Program-made: the position numbers and the translations under genes
In this document: positions 14,454 through 21,263 of the stretch, in pieces
Numbering within the stretch: position 1 is the first letter of the stretch
Layout of the letters: each line of letters begins with the position of its first letter
Assembly: GCA_937896295.1 (NCBI GenBank)
Contig: CALBME010000026.1
Coordinates: 1 to 23,026 of the forward strand
Length of the DNA: 23,026 bases
Source of the DNA: an uncultured Micavibrio sp.
GTDB lineage: Bacteria > Pseudomonadota > Alphaproteobacteria > Micavibrionales > UBA1664
Direction of reading: 5' to 3'
The notes under the pieces: model-generated
What the model was told of the DNA's origin: nothing
The model's input: the letters and a program-made list of their open reading frames with translations, nothing else
Databases searched by the model: none

Positions 14454-14473
14454 TTTTCTTTAACGGGCAAAGA

Positions 14474-16282
14474 TTACTCTTCGCCTTTGTCTTTCTTGGC
14501 GGCTTTCTTCTTGGCCGGTGCCTTGGCAGGGGCTTCCTTGCCGAGGGCTGCGCCCAGAATGTCCCCGAGGGACGCGCCGGATTCGGTCGAACCGTATTCC
14601 GCCATCGCCTTCTTGTCTTCGTCGATCTCGCGGGCCTTGATGGAGAGCGAGGACTCGCCATTCTTGCCTTTGGACAGAAGCTTGGCATCGACTTTCTCGC
14701 CGACGGCGAAACGGTCGGGGCGTTGCTCCGAACGTTCGCGGGAGAGATCGCCACGCTTGATGTAGCCTTTGGAGCCATCAGACAGCGCGACGACGATGCC
14801 GTCTTTTTCGACTGCCGACACGGTGACCGTGACCACTTCGCCTTTTTTACCTTCGCCCGAAGCAGACTGCGTCTGCTGGTCTGCACCTTCGGGTTTCTTG
14901 GCGCGGGTGGTTTCGATCGCGTCTGCCGGTTTTTCGGTCAGTTGCTTGATGCCAAGAGCAACGCGCTCTTTCTCAGGATCCATCTCGAGGATTTTGGCCT
15001 TAACGGTCGAACCCTTCTCGATGTTCTTGATGGCGTCTTCGCCGGCAACAGTCCAGGAAATGTCGGACATGTGAACCATGCCGTCGATTTCCGCGCCGAG
15101 GGCCACGAACGCACCGAATTCGGTGACGTTGCGGACTTCGCCTTCGATGATGTCACCGATTTTGTGCTCATCAGCGTAGGCTTTCCACGGGTTGGGCTGC
15201 GTCTGCTTGAGGCCAAGCGAGATGCGGCGTTTTTCCATGTCGACGTCCAGAACCATAACTTCGACTTCCTGCGAGGTCGAAACGATTTTTCCGGGGTGGA
15301 TGTTTTTCTTGGTCCACGACATTTCCGACACGTGCACGAGGCCTTCGACACCATCTTCGAGTTCGACGAATGCGCCGTAATCGGTGATGTTCGAAACGCG
15401 GCCGCTGAAACGCTGACCCGGCTGGTAACGGCGCTCGGCGCCTTCCCAAGGATCTTTTTCCAGCTGCTTGAGGCCCAGGCTGACGCGGCCGGTTTCCTTG
15501 TTGTAACGGATGACCATTACATCGAGGGACTGACCGATCTGCAGGACTTCAGACGGGTGGTTGACGCGTTTCCACGAAATATCGGTGACGTGGAGCAGAC
15601 CGTCGATGCCGCCGAGGTCGATGAACGCGCCGTAATCGGTGATGTTTTTGACAACACCCTGAAGGACGCGGCCTTCTTCCATGTTGGCCATCAGGTCGGA
15701 ACGTGCTTCGGCGCGCGACTCTTCAAGAACGGCACGGCGCGAGACAACGATGTTGCCGCGTGCGTGGTCCATTTTCAGGATCATGAAGGGTTGCGGGGTG
15801 CCGAACAGCGGGCTGATGTCCTTGACCGGGCGAATGTCGACCTGCGAACCGGGCAGGAAGGCGACAGCGCCGTTGAGGTCGACGGTGAAACCGCCCTTGA
15901 CCTTGCCAAAGATAATGCCGTTGACGCGTTCGGTCTTGAGGTGCGAACGCTCGAGTTCGCTCCACGCTTCCTCGCGCTTGGCTTTTTCACGCGACAGGAC
16001 GGCTTCGCCCTGACGGTCTTCAACGCGCTCGACATACACTTCGATGATATCGCCGAGTTTGAGAGCGTTTTTCTGAGCCGCAAAGCCGAATTCTTTCATC
16101 GGAACGCGGCCTTCGGATTTCAGACCGACGTCAACGATGACATCGTCGGGGGTGAAGCCGATGATACGGCCTTTCACGACGGTGCCTTCAAACGCGGTCT
16201 GCGGTTTAATGGTTTCTAACAAGAGCGAGGCAAAATCTTTCGATTCGGCACGATCTTTCAATTGTGCTGCTATACGAGCCAT
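14474..16282 (-). CDS. rpsA: 30S ribosomal protein S1
   Basis: This 602-residue S1 protein recruits mRNA to the 30S subunit. Six S1/OB repeats are visible at about residues 32-98, 116-182, 203-272, 289-359, 376-447 and 482-549. Repeats 3 and 4 carry the ITDYGAF and HVSEMSW/HVTDISW signatures. A polar linker (about 449-480) separates repeats 5 and 6. The tail after 565 is alanine/lysine-rich (APAKAPAKKKAAKKDKGEE), making it longer than the 557-residue E. coli protein. The ATG at 16282 is preceded by AGGA about 10 nt upstream in an A-rich leader. The 97-nt gap to cmk holds a small CCTC/GAGG hairpin but no promoter I can defend, so cotranscription with cmk is likely. Confidence 0.97.
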   Translation of the reverse strand: MARIAAQLKDRAESKDFASLLLETIKPQTAFEGTVVKGRIIGFTPDDVIVDVGLKSEGRVPMKEFGFAAQKNALKLGDIIEVYVERVEDRQGEAVLSREKAKREEAWSELERSHLKTERVNGIIFGKVKGGFTVDLNGAVAFLPGSQVDIRPVKDISPLFGTPQPFMILKMDHARGNIVVSRRAVLEESRAEARSDLMANMEEGRVLQGVVKNITDYGAFIDLGGIDGLLHVTDISWKRVNHPSEVLQIGQSLDVMVIRYNKETGRVSLGLKQLEKDPWEGAERRYQPGQRFSGRVSNITDYGAFVELEDGVEGLVHVSEMSWTKKNIHPGKIVSTSQEVEVMVLDVDMEKRRISLGLKQTQPNPWKAYADEHKIGDIIEGEVRNVTEFGAFVALGAEIDGMVHMSDISWTVAGEDAIKNIEKGSTVKAKILEMDPEKERVALGIKQLTEKPADAIETTRAKKPEGADQQTQSASGEGKKGEVVTVTVSAVEKDGIVVALSDGSKGYIKRGDLSRERSEQRPDRFAVGEKVDAKLLSKGKNGESSLSIKAREIDEDKKAMAEYGSTESGASLGDILGAALGKEAPAKAPAKKKAAKKDKGEE

Positions 16283-16379
16283 TTTTTATTTTCCTATCTG
16301 GGTACTCGGGATGCCGGAAGAACTCTGTTGTTTACGACCGCCCTCACGAAGAGGTGTCAGCCCAGAAGCAAGTCCGGTG

Positions 16380-17045
16380 TCAGGCAAGGTCGGGAAAACG
16401 GGCGCGGACCAGGTTCAAGACATGCTCGAATGCCGCGTCCGCATCCAGTGCCGAGGTGTCCACCGTTGCCGCATCTTGTGCCGGTTTCAAGGGTGCCACG
16501 TCTCGGCTGGCGTCACGTGTATCACGTGCCTCCAGATCCTGCAGGACGGCCTCGTATGTAGTCTCTATCCCTCTGGATTGCAACTCTTTTGTCCGTCGGA
16601 GGGCCCGTTCCGCCGGGTCGGCGGTCAGGAAAATCTTCAAAGGGGCGTTCGGGCATACCACCGTGCCCGTATCGCGGCCGTCCAGCACGGCGCCCCTGTA
16701 CTGGCGTGGCGGGTCGGTGGCGAGGTTGCGCTGGATGTCCAGCAGGGCCAGCCGGACCCCCGCATGGCGGGAGGCCTTGGAGGATACGCCCGCCACGATG
16801 TCCGAGCGCAGGCGCGGGTTTTCCAGCAAAAGCGGGTCGAACTGGGCGGCCAGCCGGCTGGCCGCGGCGGCGGCGGCGCGCGGGTCGTCGGGGTCCGTGC
16901 CCGCATTGATCAGGGACAGGGCCAGAAGGCGGTAAATCGCGCCGGTGTCGAGGTAATAGAACCCCAGCGCCTGCGCCAGACGCTTGGCCAGCGTGCCTTT
17001 TCCTGAGGCCGAGGGCCCGTCGATGGTGATGATCGGCTTATTCAT
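16380..17045 (-). CDS. cmk: Cytidylate kinase
   Basis: This 221-residue kinase phosphorylates CMP and dCMP with ATP in nucleotide metabolism. The P-loop is GPSASGKGT (10-18), followed by the family's YYLDTGAIYR (30-39). The CMP-binding loop LDGRDTGTVV (121-130) has Thr where Ile is common. KIFLTADPAERALRR (137-151) and the lid region RDTRDASRDVAPLKPAQDA (174-192) are typical. An AAGG ribosome site lies just upstream of the ATG. The DUF2238 gene ends 10 nt upstream and rpsA follows, matching the widely conserved aroA-cmk-rpsA order except for the inserted membrane gene. Confidence 0.96.
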   Translation of the reverse strand: MNKPIITIDGPSASGKGTLAKRLAQALGFYYLDTGAIYRLLALSLINAGTDPDDPRAAAAAASRLAAQFDPLLLENPRLRSDIVAGVSSKASRHAGVRLALLDIQRNLATDPPRQYRGAVLDGRDTGTVVCPNAPLKIFLTADPAERALRRTKELQSRGIETTYEAVLQDLEARDTRDASRDVAPLKPAQDAATVDTSALDADAAFEHVLNLVRARFPDLA

Positions 17046-17055
17046 CCTGCCTTAT

Positions 17056-17664
17056 TTAACCCCTAGCCTTCAGGGCGGCAAGCTGGCGGTCATGCGGGCG
17101 GGGGAGGATCAATAGGGCCAGGGCCGCGCCTATGCCACAGCACAGCATGTCGGCCGTGGTATCCCAGATATCGCCCTGCGCGCCCACGAAGCCATCGGCC
17201 GCCGCGCCTGCAGCCAGTGCCGCCCACCATTCGATGATCTCGTAACAGGCGGAAATGCCCATACAGGAAAACCAGATCAGGGCGGCCAGCCATTTTCCCG
17301 GCTTTAGGGGGCTGGTGCGCAGAAGCAGTTCGCGGATGGCGATGGCGGGCACAAAACCCTGCATCAAATGGCCGAGGCGATCATACGGGTTGCGTTCGGT
17401 GCCCAGTATTTCGCGCATCCAGTCGCCTATCGGGGTGAGGGCATAGGTGTAATGCCCGCCGATCAGAAGAACGCAGCAATGAAGGGCGATCAGCACATAC
17501 AGCACGGGGGTCAGGGGAAAGCGCCTGTGGGTCGCCACCAGCAGGGGCAGAACGATCAGGACGGGGGCAACCTCGGCCAACCATGTGCCGAAATCATGCG
17601 GGTTGATGGCGGACCACACGCCCAGCGCCAGAACGGATGCGAGCAGGGTCGCTTTCAGTTTCAT
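17056..17664 (-). CDS. YjdF/DUF2238-family inner membrane protein
   Basis: This 202-residue polytopic protein contains the DUF2238 hallmarks: GGHYTYALTPIGDWM (69-83), NPYDRLGHLMQGF (92-104), and ACYEIIEWWAAL (139-150), followed by QGDIWDTTADMLCCGIGAAL (163-182). These supply conserved His, Asp and Glu residues near the membrane, as in VanZ-like proteins. The function is unknown. The start overlaps the aroA stop by 4 nt (ATGA) and the end is 10 nt before cmk, so it is embedded in the aroA-cmk operon. That position is not standard for this family. Confidence 0.85.
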   Translation of the reverse strand: MKLKATLLASVLALGVWSAINPHDFGTWLAEVAPVLIVLPLLVATHRRFPLTPVLYVLIALHCCVLLIGGHYTYALTPIGDWMREILGTERNPYDRLGHLMQGFVPAIAIRELLLRTSPLKPGKWLAALIWFSCMGISACYEIIEWWAALAAGAAADGFVGAQGDIWDTTADMLCCGIGAALALLILPRPHDRQLAALKARG

Positions 17665-18962
17665 GCGATTTTACTGCCAAGGCCGTTCATCATGCCGACA
17701 AAGCCGGGAAAGGATGTGGCGATGGCATCGGCATCGTCGATGGTGACGGCCTGCGCGGACACCATGCCCAGTACCAGAAAGCTCATGGCGATGCGGTGAT
17801 CGAGATGGGTGGGGACCGTGGCGCCGCCTTTGGGCGGGGTGCCGTTGCCGGTGATGCGCAAGGAATTTTCCCCTTCCTGCAGGGTCACACCGCAGGCGGA
17901 CAGGTTGTCGGCCATGGTTTTCAGGCGGTCGGATTCCTTGACGCGCAGTTCGTCCAGCCCGTCAGCGAAAAATTCGCCGTCCGCGCAGCTGGCGGCCACG
18001 AACAGGACGGGAAATTCATCGACCATGCTGGGTACGCGGTCTTCCGGGACGGTGATGCCTTTGAGTTTCGAATGACGCACGCGCAAGTCGGCGACCGGTT
18101 CGCCGCCGATCTTGCGTTCGTTCAGATAGGTGATGTCACCGCCCATTTCGATCAGGGTGGTAAACAGGCCGGTGCGGGTCGGGTTCATGCCGACATTGGT
18201 GACCGTAATATCCGACCCCGGGACCAGAAGTGCGGCCACAACCGGAAACGCAGCAGAAGATGGATCGCCCGGAACCTGTATGACATCATCCGGTGCGGTC
18301 AGAACCTGTCCGCCGGGTACGGCAATATTGTCGTTATCGCTGGTGCAGGACCCGCCAAAGGCGGCCAGCATGCGTTCGGTGTGATCGCGCGAGGGTTTGG
18401 GTTCGCGTACAGATGTCGCGCCATTCGCGCGCAGGCCGGCGAGCAGTACCGCCGACTTCACCTGCGCCGATGCCACCGGCATATCGTAATGGATAGCGTT
18501 GAGGTTGCCGCCATGGATGGTCAGGGGCATGCGCCCGTCATTCGATTCAAATTTTGCGCCCATTTGCGAAAGCGGATCCATGACGCGTTTCATGGGGCGT
18601 TTTTTAAGCGAGTCGTCACCGGTCAGTGTTGCGGTGATGGGATAGCCGGAAATAATGCCGGCGATCAGCCGGGCGGAGGTGCCGGAATTGCCAAGATCCA
18701 GCACGGTGCTGGGCGATTGCAGGCCCTTGCGGCCGACGCCGGTTACGACCCATTGTTCGCCCGTCTTTTCAACACTGGCACCCATGGCGCGCATGGCGGC
18801 GGCGGTGGCCAGAACGTCTTCGCCTTCCAGCAGCCCTTCAATCCGTGTCGTACCTTCGGCCAGGCTGCCGAACATGACGGCGCGGTGCGAAATAGATTTA
18901 TCACCGGGAACACGCACAGTGCCGGCGAGGGGCGAGGAGATGGAGGAATGCAGTGGTTTCAT
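17661..18962 (-). CDS. aroA: 3-phosphoshikimate 1-carboxyvinyltransferase (EPSP synthase, class II-like)
   Basis: This 433-residue enzyme joins shikimate-3-phosphate and phosphoenolpyruvate in aromatic amino acid synthesis. All four motifs used to define class II EPSP synthases are present: GDKS (20-23), SAQVK (165-169), RDHTE (192-196) and NPTR (260-263). The PEP-site loop reads LGNSGTSARL (90-99) with glycine at 94, where glyphosate-tolerant class II enzymes such as CP4 carry alanine. ELRVKESDRL (338-347) is the usual C-terminal signature. The frame is open to 19109, but the protein family begins at the ATG at 18962. A perfect TATAAT lies 7 nt before this ATG and no ribosome site is present, predicting a leaderless mRNA. 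cysE is divergent, 79 nt away. Confidence 0.95.
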   Translation of the reverse strand: MKPLHSSISSPLAGTVRVPGDKSISHRAVMFGSLAEGTTRIEGLLEGEDVLATAAAMRAMGASVEKTGEQWVVTGVGRKGLQSPSTVLDLGNSGTSARLIAGIISGYPITATLTGDDSLKKRPMKRVMDPLSQMGAKFESNDGRMPLTIHGGNLNAIHYDMPVASAQVKSAVLLAGLRANGATSVREPKPSRDHTERMLAAFGGSCTSDNDNIAVPGGQVLTAPDDVIQVPGDPSSAAFPVVAALLVPGSDITVTNVGMNPTRTGLFTTLIEMGGDITYLNERKIGGEPVADLRVRHSKLKGITVPEDRVPSMVDEFPVLFVAASCADGEFFADGLDELRVKESDRLKTMADNLSACGVTLQEGENSLRITGNGTPPKGGATVPTHLDHRIAMSFLVLGMVSAQAVTIDDADAIATSFPGFVGMMNGLGSKIA

Positions 18963-18969
18963 GCGCCGG

Positions 18970-18997
18970 ATTATAGGGGGCGGTTGCACAAAGCCAA
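18970..18997 (-). promoter_or_regulatory. aroA promoter with -10 abutting the start codon
   Basis: On the minus strand a perfect TATAAT (18975-18970) lies 16 nt from TTGGCT (18997-18992). The -10 is followed by CCGGCGC and then the ATG, so +1 should be at or one base before the start codon of aroA. Confidence 0.6.
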
Positions 18998-19041
18998 CGG
19001 CAAACTTGCGCATCCCTGTTTTTTCAGGCTGATTACACAGG

Positions 19042-19695
19042 ATGTGGAGCACCCTTAAAGACAATATCGACGCCATCATGGCGCATGACCCTGCCGCCCG
19101 GTCGCGCATGGAGGTGTTGTTCCTCTATCCCGGCCTGCATGCTGTCATGGCGCATCACCTGGCGCATGGCCTGTGGGGCCGGGGGTGGCGCTTTGCCGCG
19201 CGTCTTGTGTCGCAGGTGGCACGTTTTGTGACGGGTATCGAAATTCACCCCGGCGCCGTCATCGGCAAGCGGCTTTTCATCGATCACGGCATGGGCGTGG
19301 TCATCGGCGAGACAGCCGAAATCGGCGACGATGTCGTCATCTACCACGGCGTGACGCTGGGCGGTACGGCCCTGCATCGCGGCAAGCGGCACCCGACTTT
19401 GGGCAACCGTGTCGTTGTCGGTGCGGGGGCGTCCATTCTTGGGCCGATCACCATCAGTGACGGGGTGAATGTGGGGTCAAACGCGGTCGTCATCCGCGAC
19501 GTGACGACGGTGGATGCCACCGTGGTGGGCGTGCCGGGACGGCAGGTGCAAAAACGCCTGAGCGATATTGCGGAATTCCACCCTTATGGTGCGTGCGAGG
19601 CGAACGACCCGGTCGCACAAAGCCTGGAAAGCCTGCGGGCCGAAATCGCGCATCTGCAGGCGCGGCTGGCCGAGGTTGAGGGCAGCAATACTTAA
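19042..19695 (+). CDS. cysE: Serine O-acetyltransferase
   Basis: This 217-residue enzyme makes O-acetylserine from serine and acetyl-CoA, the first step of cysteine synthesis. It is a short form resembling Bacillus CysE, lacking the long N-terminal domain of the E. coli enzyme. TGIEIHPGAVIGKRLFIDHG (64-83) holds the catalytic histidine (H82). Hexapeptide repeats follow: GVVIGETAEIGDDVVIYHGV (85-104), the LGGTALHRGKRHP loop (106-118) and GAGASILGPITISDGVNVG (127-145). A coiled-coil-like tail (SLRAEIAHLQARLAEVE) ends the protein. Divergent from aroA; its stop overlaps the convergent DUF486 gene by 4 nt. No good ribosome site is visible. Confidence 0.94.
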   Translation: MWSTLKDNIDAIMAHDPAARSRMEVLFLYPGLHAVMAHHLAHGLWGRGWRFAARLVSQVARFVTGIEIHPGAVIGKRLFIDHGMGVVIGETAEIGDDVVIYHGVTLGGTALHRGKRHPTLGNRVVVGAGASILGPITISDGVNVGSNAVVIRDVTTVDATVVGVPGRQVQKRLSDIAEFHPYGACEANDPVAQSLESLRAEIAHLQARLAEVEGSNT

Positions 19696-20054
19696 GGCTT
19701 CGGCGCGTGGAAGATGAGGCTGGCCCCCAGGGCGATCAGTCCAAAGCCTGCCGCATGGTACCAGCTGAATTTCTGTCCCAGCACCAGCACGGCGAATCCG
19801 ACAAAAACAATCAGCGTTATGACTTCCTGAATGGTTTTCAGCTGCGCCACGTCATAGGCCTGCACGCCGATCCGGTTGGCAGGCACGGCCAGACAGTATT
19901 CCAGCCCCGCGATCAGCCATGAGACAAAGATGGCCGCAGTCATCCCCATATGCGGAAATTTTAAGTGCCCGTACCATGCCATGGTCATGAAAAGGTTTGA
20001 CAGCGCCAGCAGGATGATTGGCAGAATGGCAGGGGATGACAGGATTGCGAACAT
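19692..20054 (-). CDS. DMT-superfamily DUF486 membrane protein
   Basis: This 120-residue protein has four predicted membrane helices, one beginning near residue 7 and the others near 37, 77 and 99. Family landmarks of DUF486 are FMTMAWYGHLKF (22-33), SWLIAGLEYCLAVPANRIG (45-63), and QLKTIQEVITLIVFVGFA (71-88). It is likely a small EamA/SMR-like transporter that would need to dimerise; its substrate is unknown. It is convergent with cysE (4-nt overlap) and divergent from the TRIC gene, with 43 nt between starts. Confidence 0.85.
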   Translation of the reverse strand: MFAILSSPAILPIILLALSNLFMTMAWYGHLKFPHMGMTAAIFVSWLIAGLEYCLAVPANRIGVQAYDVAQLKTIQEVITLIVFVGFAVLVLGQKFSWYHAAGFGLIALGASLIFHAPKP

Positions 20055-20085
20055 GGCGGGTCTCTCTTTTCTTCTCAGGATGCGC

Positions 20086-20091
20086 TAGAAT
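20086..20091 (+). promoter_or_regulatory. -10 element directly upstream of the TRIC gene
   Basis: TAGAAT (5 of 6 to consensus) ends 6 nt before the ATG at 20098, so a transcript would begin on the start codon. The -35 region is pyrimidine-rich with no good match, which lowers confidence. Confidence 0.4.
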
Positions 20092-20097
20092 CAGGGA

Positions 20098-20736
20098 ATG
20101 GAACAGGCGATTTTATGGATTGATTATGCGGGTATCGTGGTCTTTGCGATCACGGGATGCCTCGTGGCCGCGCGCAAGCATCTGGATGTCATCAGCTTTA
20201 TCCTGCTGGCCATCGTGACCGGCATCGGTGGTGGGACCCTGCGTGACATGATCCTCAATCGCCTCGTCTTCTGGGTCGACGCACCCATGTACCTGACCCT
20301 GTGCATGATCACCGGCGCGGTCATGTTTTTCTGCGCCCAGAAAATTCACGCCTATCACCGCTGGATCGTCTGGGGCGATGCCATCGGCATTGCCGTGTTC
20401 AGCGTATCAGGCACACGTATTGCGCTGGAGGCGGGGGCGCCGCCGGTGGTCTGTGTGGTGATGGGGGTCATCACATCGATTGTCGGCGGTATTTTCCGCG
20501 ACCTGCTGGCGGGCGAGCCGTCGCTGGTCGTGCGCAAGGAAATCTACGCAACCGCCTGCGCATTCGGCGCCATGGTTTATCTGGTCCTGCAGGGATTGAT
20601 GCCCGAAGGGGCGATGCTTGTCGGGATGCTTGCGACATTCACCTTACGCGCTGCGGCGATTATCTGGCGCCTGCAGCTGCCGGGTTATCGCTGGATCGAA
20701 CAGCATGCAGCGCAGCGGCGCAGCACTGACATTTAA
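20098..20736 (+). CDS. Trimeric intracellular cation channel (TRIC/UPF0126) family protein
   Basis: This 212-residue inner-membrane protein is built from two similar three-helix halves, as in E. coli YicG/YadS and bacterial TRIC channels. The first half contains GIVVFAITGCLVAARKH (12-28) and TGIGGGTLRDMIL (41-53). The second has GIAVFSVSGTRIALEAG (97-113) and SIVGGIFRDLLAGEP (126-140). The paired GG-x-x-RD motifs are the family signature. Characterised members form trimeric potassium/cation channels; glycine transport has also been proposed for YicG-like proteins. The gene is probably monocistronic, with a hairpin downstream. Confidence 0.9.
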   Translation: MEQAILWIDYAGIVVFAITGCLVAARKHLDVISFILLAIVTGIGGGTLRDMILNRLVFWVDAPMYLTLCMITGAVMFFCAQKIHAYHRWIVWGDAIGIAVFSVSGTRIALEAGAPPVVCVVMGVITSIVGGIFRDLLAGEPSLVVRKEIYATACAFGAMVYLVLQGLMPEGAMLVGMLATFTLRAAAIIWRLQLPGYRWIEQHAAQRRSTDI

Positions 20737-20777
20737 AGCTGATCCGGCGTCTTCTGTACGATTTTTTCCGATAAATA

Positions 20778-20806
20778 TTGCCGCCTTTTTTACAAAGGCG
20801 TATTTT
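20778..20806 (+). promoter_or_regulatory. Candidate promoter of the 36-aa ORF
   Basis: TTGCCG (20778-20783), a 17-nt spacer and TATTTT (20801-20806) are followed by 6 nt and the ATG at 20813. The same -35 hexamer and spacing are proposed for the FlgO-like gene. The hairpin of the TRIC terminator occupies the spacer. Confidence 0.4.
20782..20806 (+). terminator. Hairpin after the TRIC gene, overlapping the next promoter
   Basis: CGCCTTT (20782-20788) pairs with AAAGGCG (20794-20800) around TTTAC and is followed by TATTTT. This resembles an intrinsic terminator with an imperfect U-tract, 46 nt after the stop. The same bases include the spacer and -10 of the candidate promoter for the 36-aa ORF. 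Confidence 0.55.
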
Positions 20807-20812
20807 ATAGAT

Positions 20813-20923
20813 ATGAGAAACCCGTTCACCACGCTCTTTCATTCCGCGACGACGCTGGCCGATGCCGCGCGCTGGGAAGCCCGTGCGATGAACCGGCCTC
20901 CGTCGCGTATTTCAGAGCAATAA
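20813..20923 (+). CDS. Small orphan ORF (36 aa)
   Basis: It encodes MRNPFTTLFHSATTLADAAR followed by WEARAMNRPPSRISEQ, a basic, helix-prone peptide with no membrane segment and no family I recognise. It has no ribosome site but a promoter-like element ends 6 nt before the ATG, as for several other genes here. Codon third positions are GC-rich, as in neighbouring genes. It may be a genuine small protein or chance. Confidence 0.4.
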   Translation: MRNPFTTLFHSATTLADAARWEARAMNRPPSRISEQ

Positions 20924-20928
20924 ATCTT

Positions 20929-20950
20929 ACTGGTTTTTCCGGTTTTTAAT
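20929..20950 (+). terminator. Short terminator-like hairpin after the 36-aa ORF
   Basis: ACTGG (20929-20933) can pair with CCGGT (20939-20943), including one G-U pair, followed by TTTTAATTT. The stem is only 5 bp, so efficiency would be low. Confidence 0.3.
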
Positions 20951-20972
20951 TTGCATCTGAAAGGAGCGAACC

Positions 20973-21227
20973 ATGTTTGCTATCTCGAAATCTTCAAACG
21001 TTATGAATGCGTTTATTGCTGCGTCTTTTCTAACGAAGATCCAGGGGCCTGCTGCCCTGCGCATGGGCGGTGCCGCCCAGGCTGCATTGCAGGCAAGCTA
21101 TGCGCTGTGCGCGCGTATTGCCGGCGAGAGCGATCAAGCGTATGCGCGCCGTCTGTGGCCTGTCTTTATGGGGATGCTGGCAAGCATTCTGCGTAAAATG
21201 GGACTGACGGCCCCGCAAGTGAAATAA
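20973..21227 (+). CDS. Uncharacterised 84-aa alanine-rich helical protein
   Basis: This protein has no recognised family. It reads as amphipathic helices: VMNAFIAASFLTKIQGPAAL (10-29), then AAQAALQASYALCARIAG (34-51) and a C-terminal LWPVFMGMLASILRKMGL (61-78). It could bind a membrane surface or a partner protein. The ATG has the best ribosome site in this part of the window, AAGGAG with 6 nt spacing, and a strong intrinsic terminator follows the stop, so it is very probably a real, separately terminated gene. A second ATG-initiated frame (from 20951) overlaps it but lacks that support. Confidence 0.7.
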   Translation: MFAISKSSNVMNAFIAASFLTKIQGPAALRMGGAAQAALQASYALCARIAGESDQAYARRLWPVFMGMLASILRKMGLTAPQVK

Positions 21228-21232
21228 GTGCG

Positions 21233-21263
21233 AACCAGCGGCTTTTTCGGCCGCTGGTTTTTT
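21233..21263 (+). terminator. Rho-independent terminator of the 84-aa gene
   Basis: AACCAGCGGC (21233-21242) pairs perfectly with GCCGCTGGTT (21250-21259) around a 7-nt loop, with six Ts at 21258-21263. It begins 5 nt after the stop and its U-tract touches the convergent radA stop codon. On the opposite strand there is no U-tract, though the stem could still block readthrough. Confidence 0.9.

Noticed and set aside
14723..16219. Plus-strand open frame of 498 codons opposite rpsA
   Set aside because: The composition (Phe/Asp/Arg-rich repeats) mirrors the S1 repeats read backwards. rpsA is unambiguous on the other strand.
16283..16379. Structured autoregulatory leader of rpsA
   Set aside because: Only a short CCTC/GAGG stem and an AGGA in an A-rich leader can be seen. 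That is too little to claim a regulatory RNA.
19004..19041. Leaderless promoter for cysE
   Set aside because: TTGCGC is present, but the sequence 5-7 nt before the ATG (GATTAC) matches the -10 consensus at only three positions.
17637..19058. Plus-strand open frame of 473 codons opposite aroA
   Set aside because: It is a shadow of aroA, with no ribosome site or recognisable domain.
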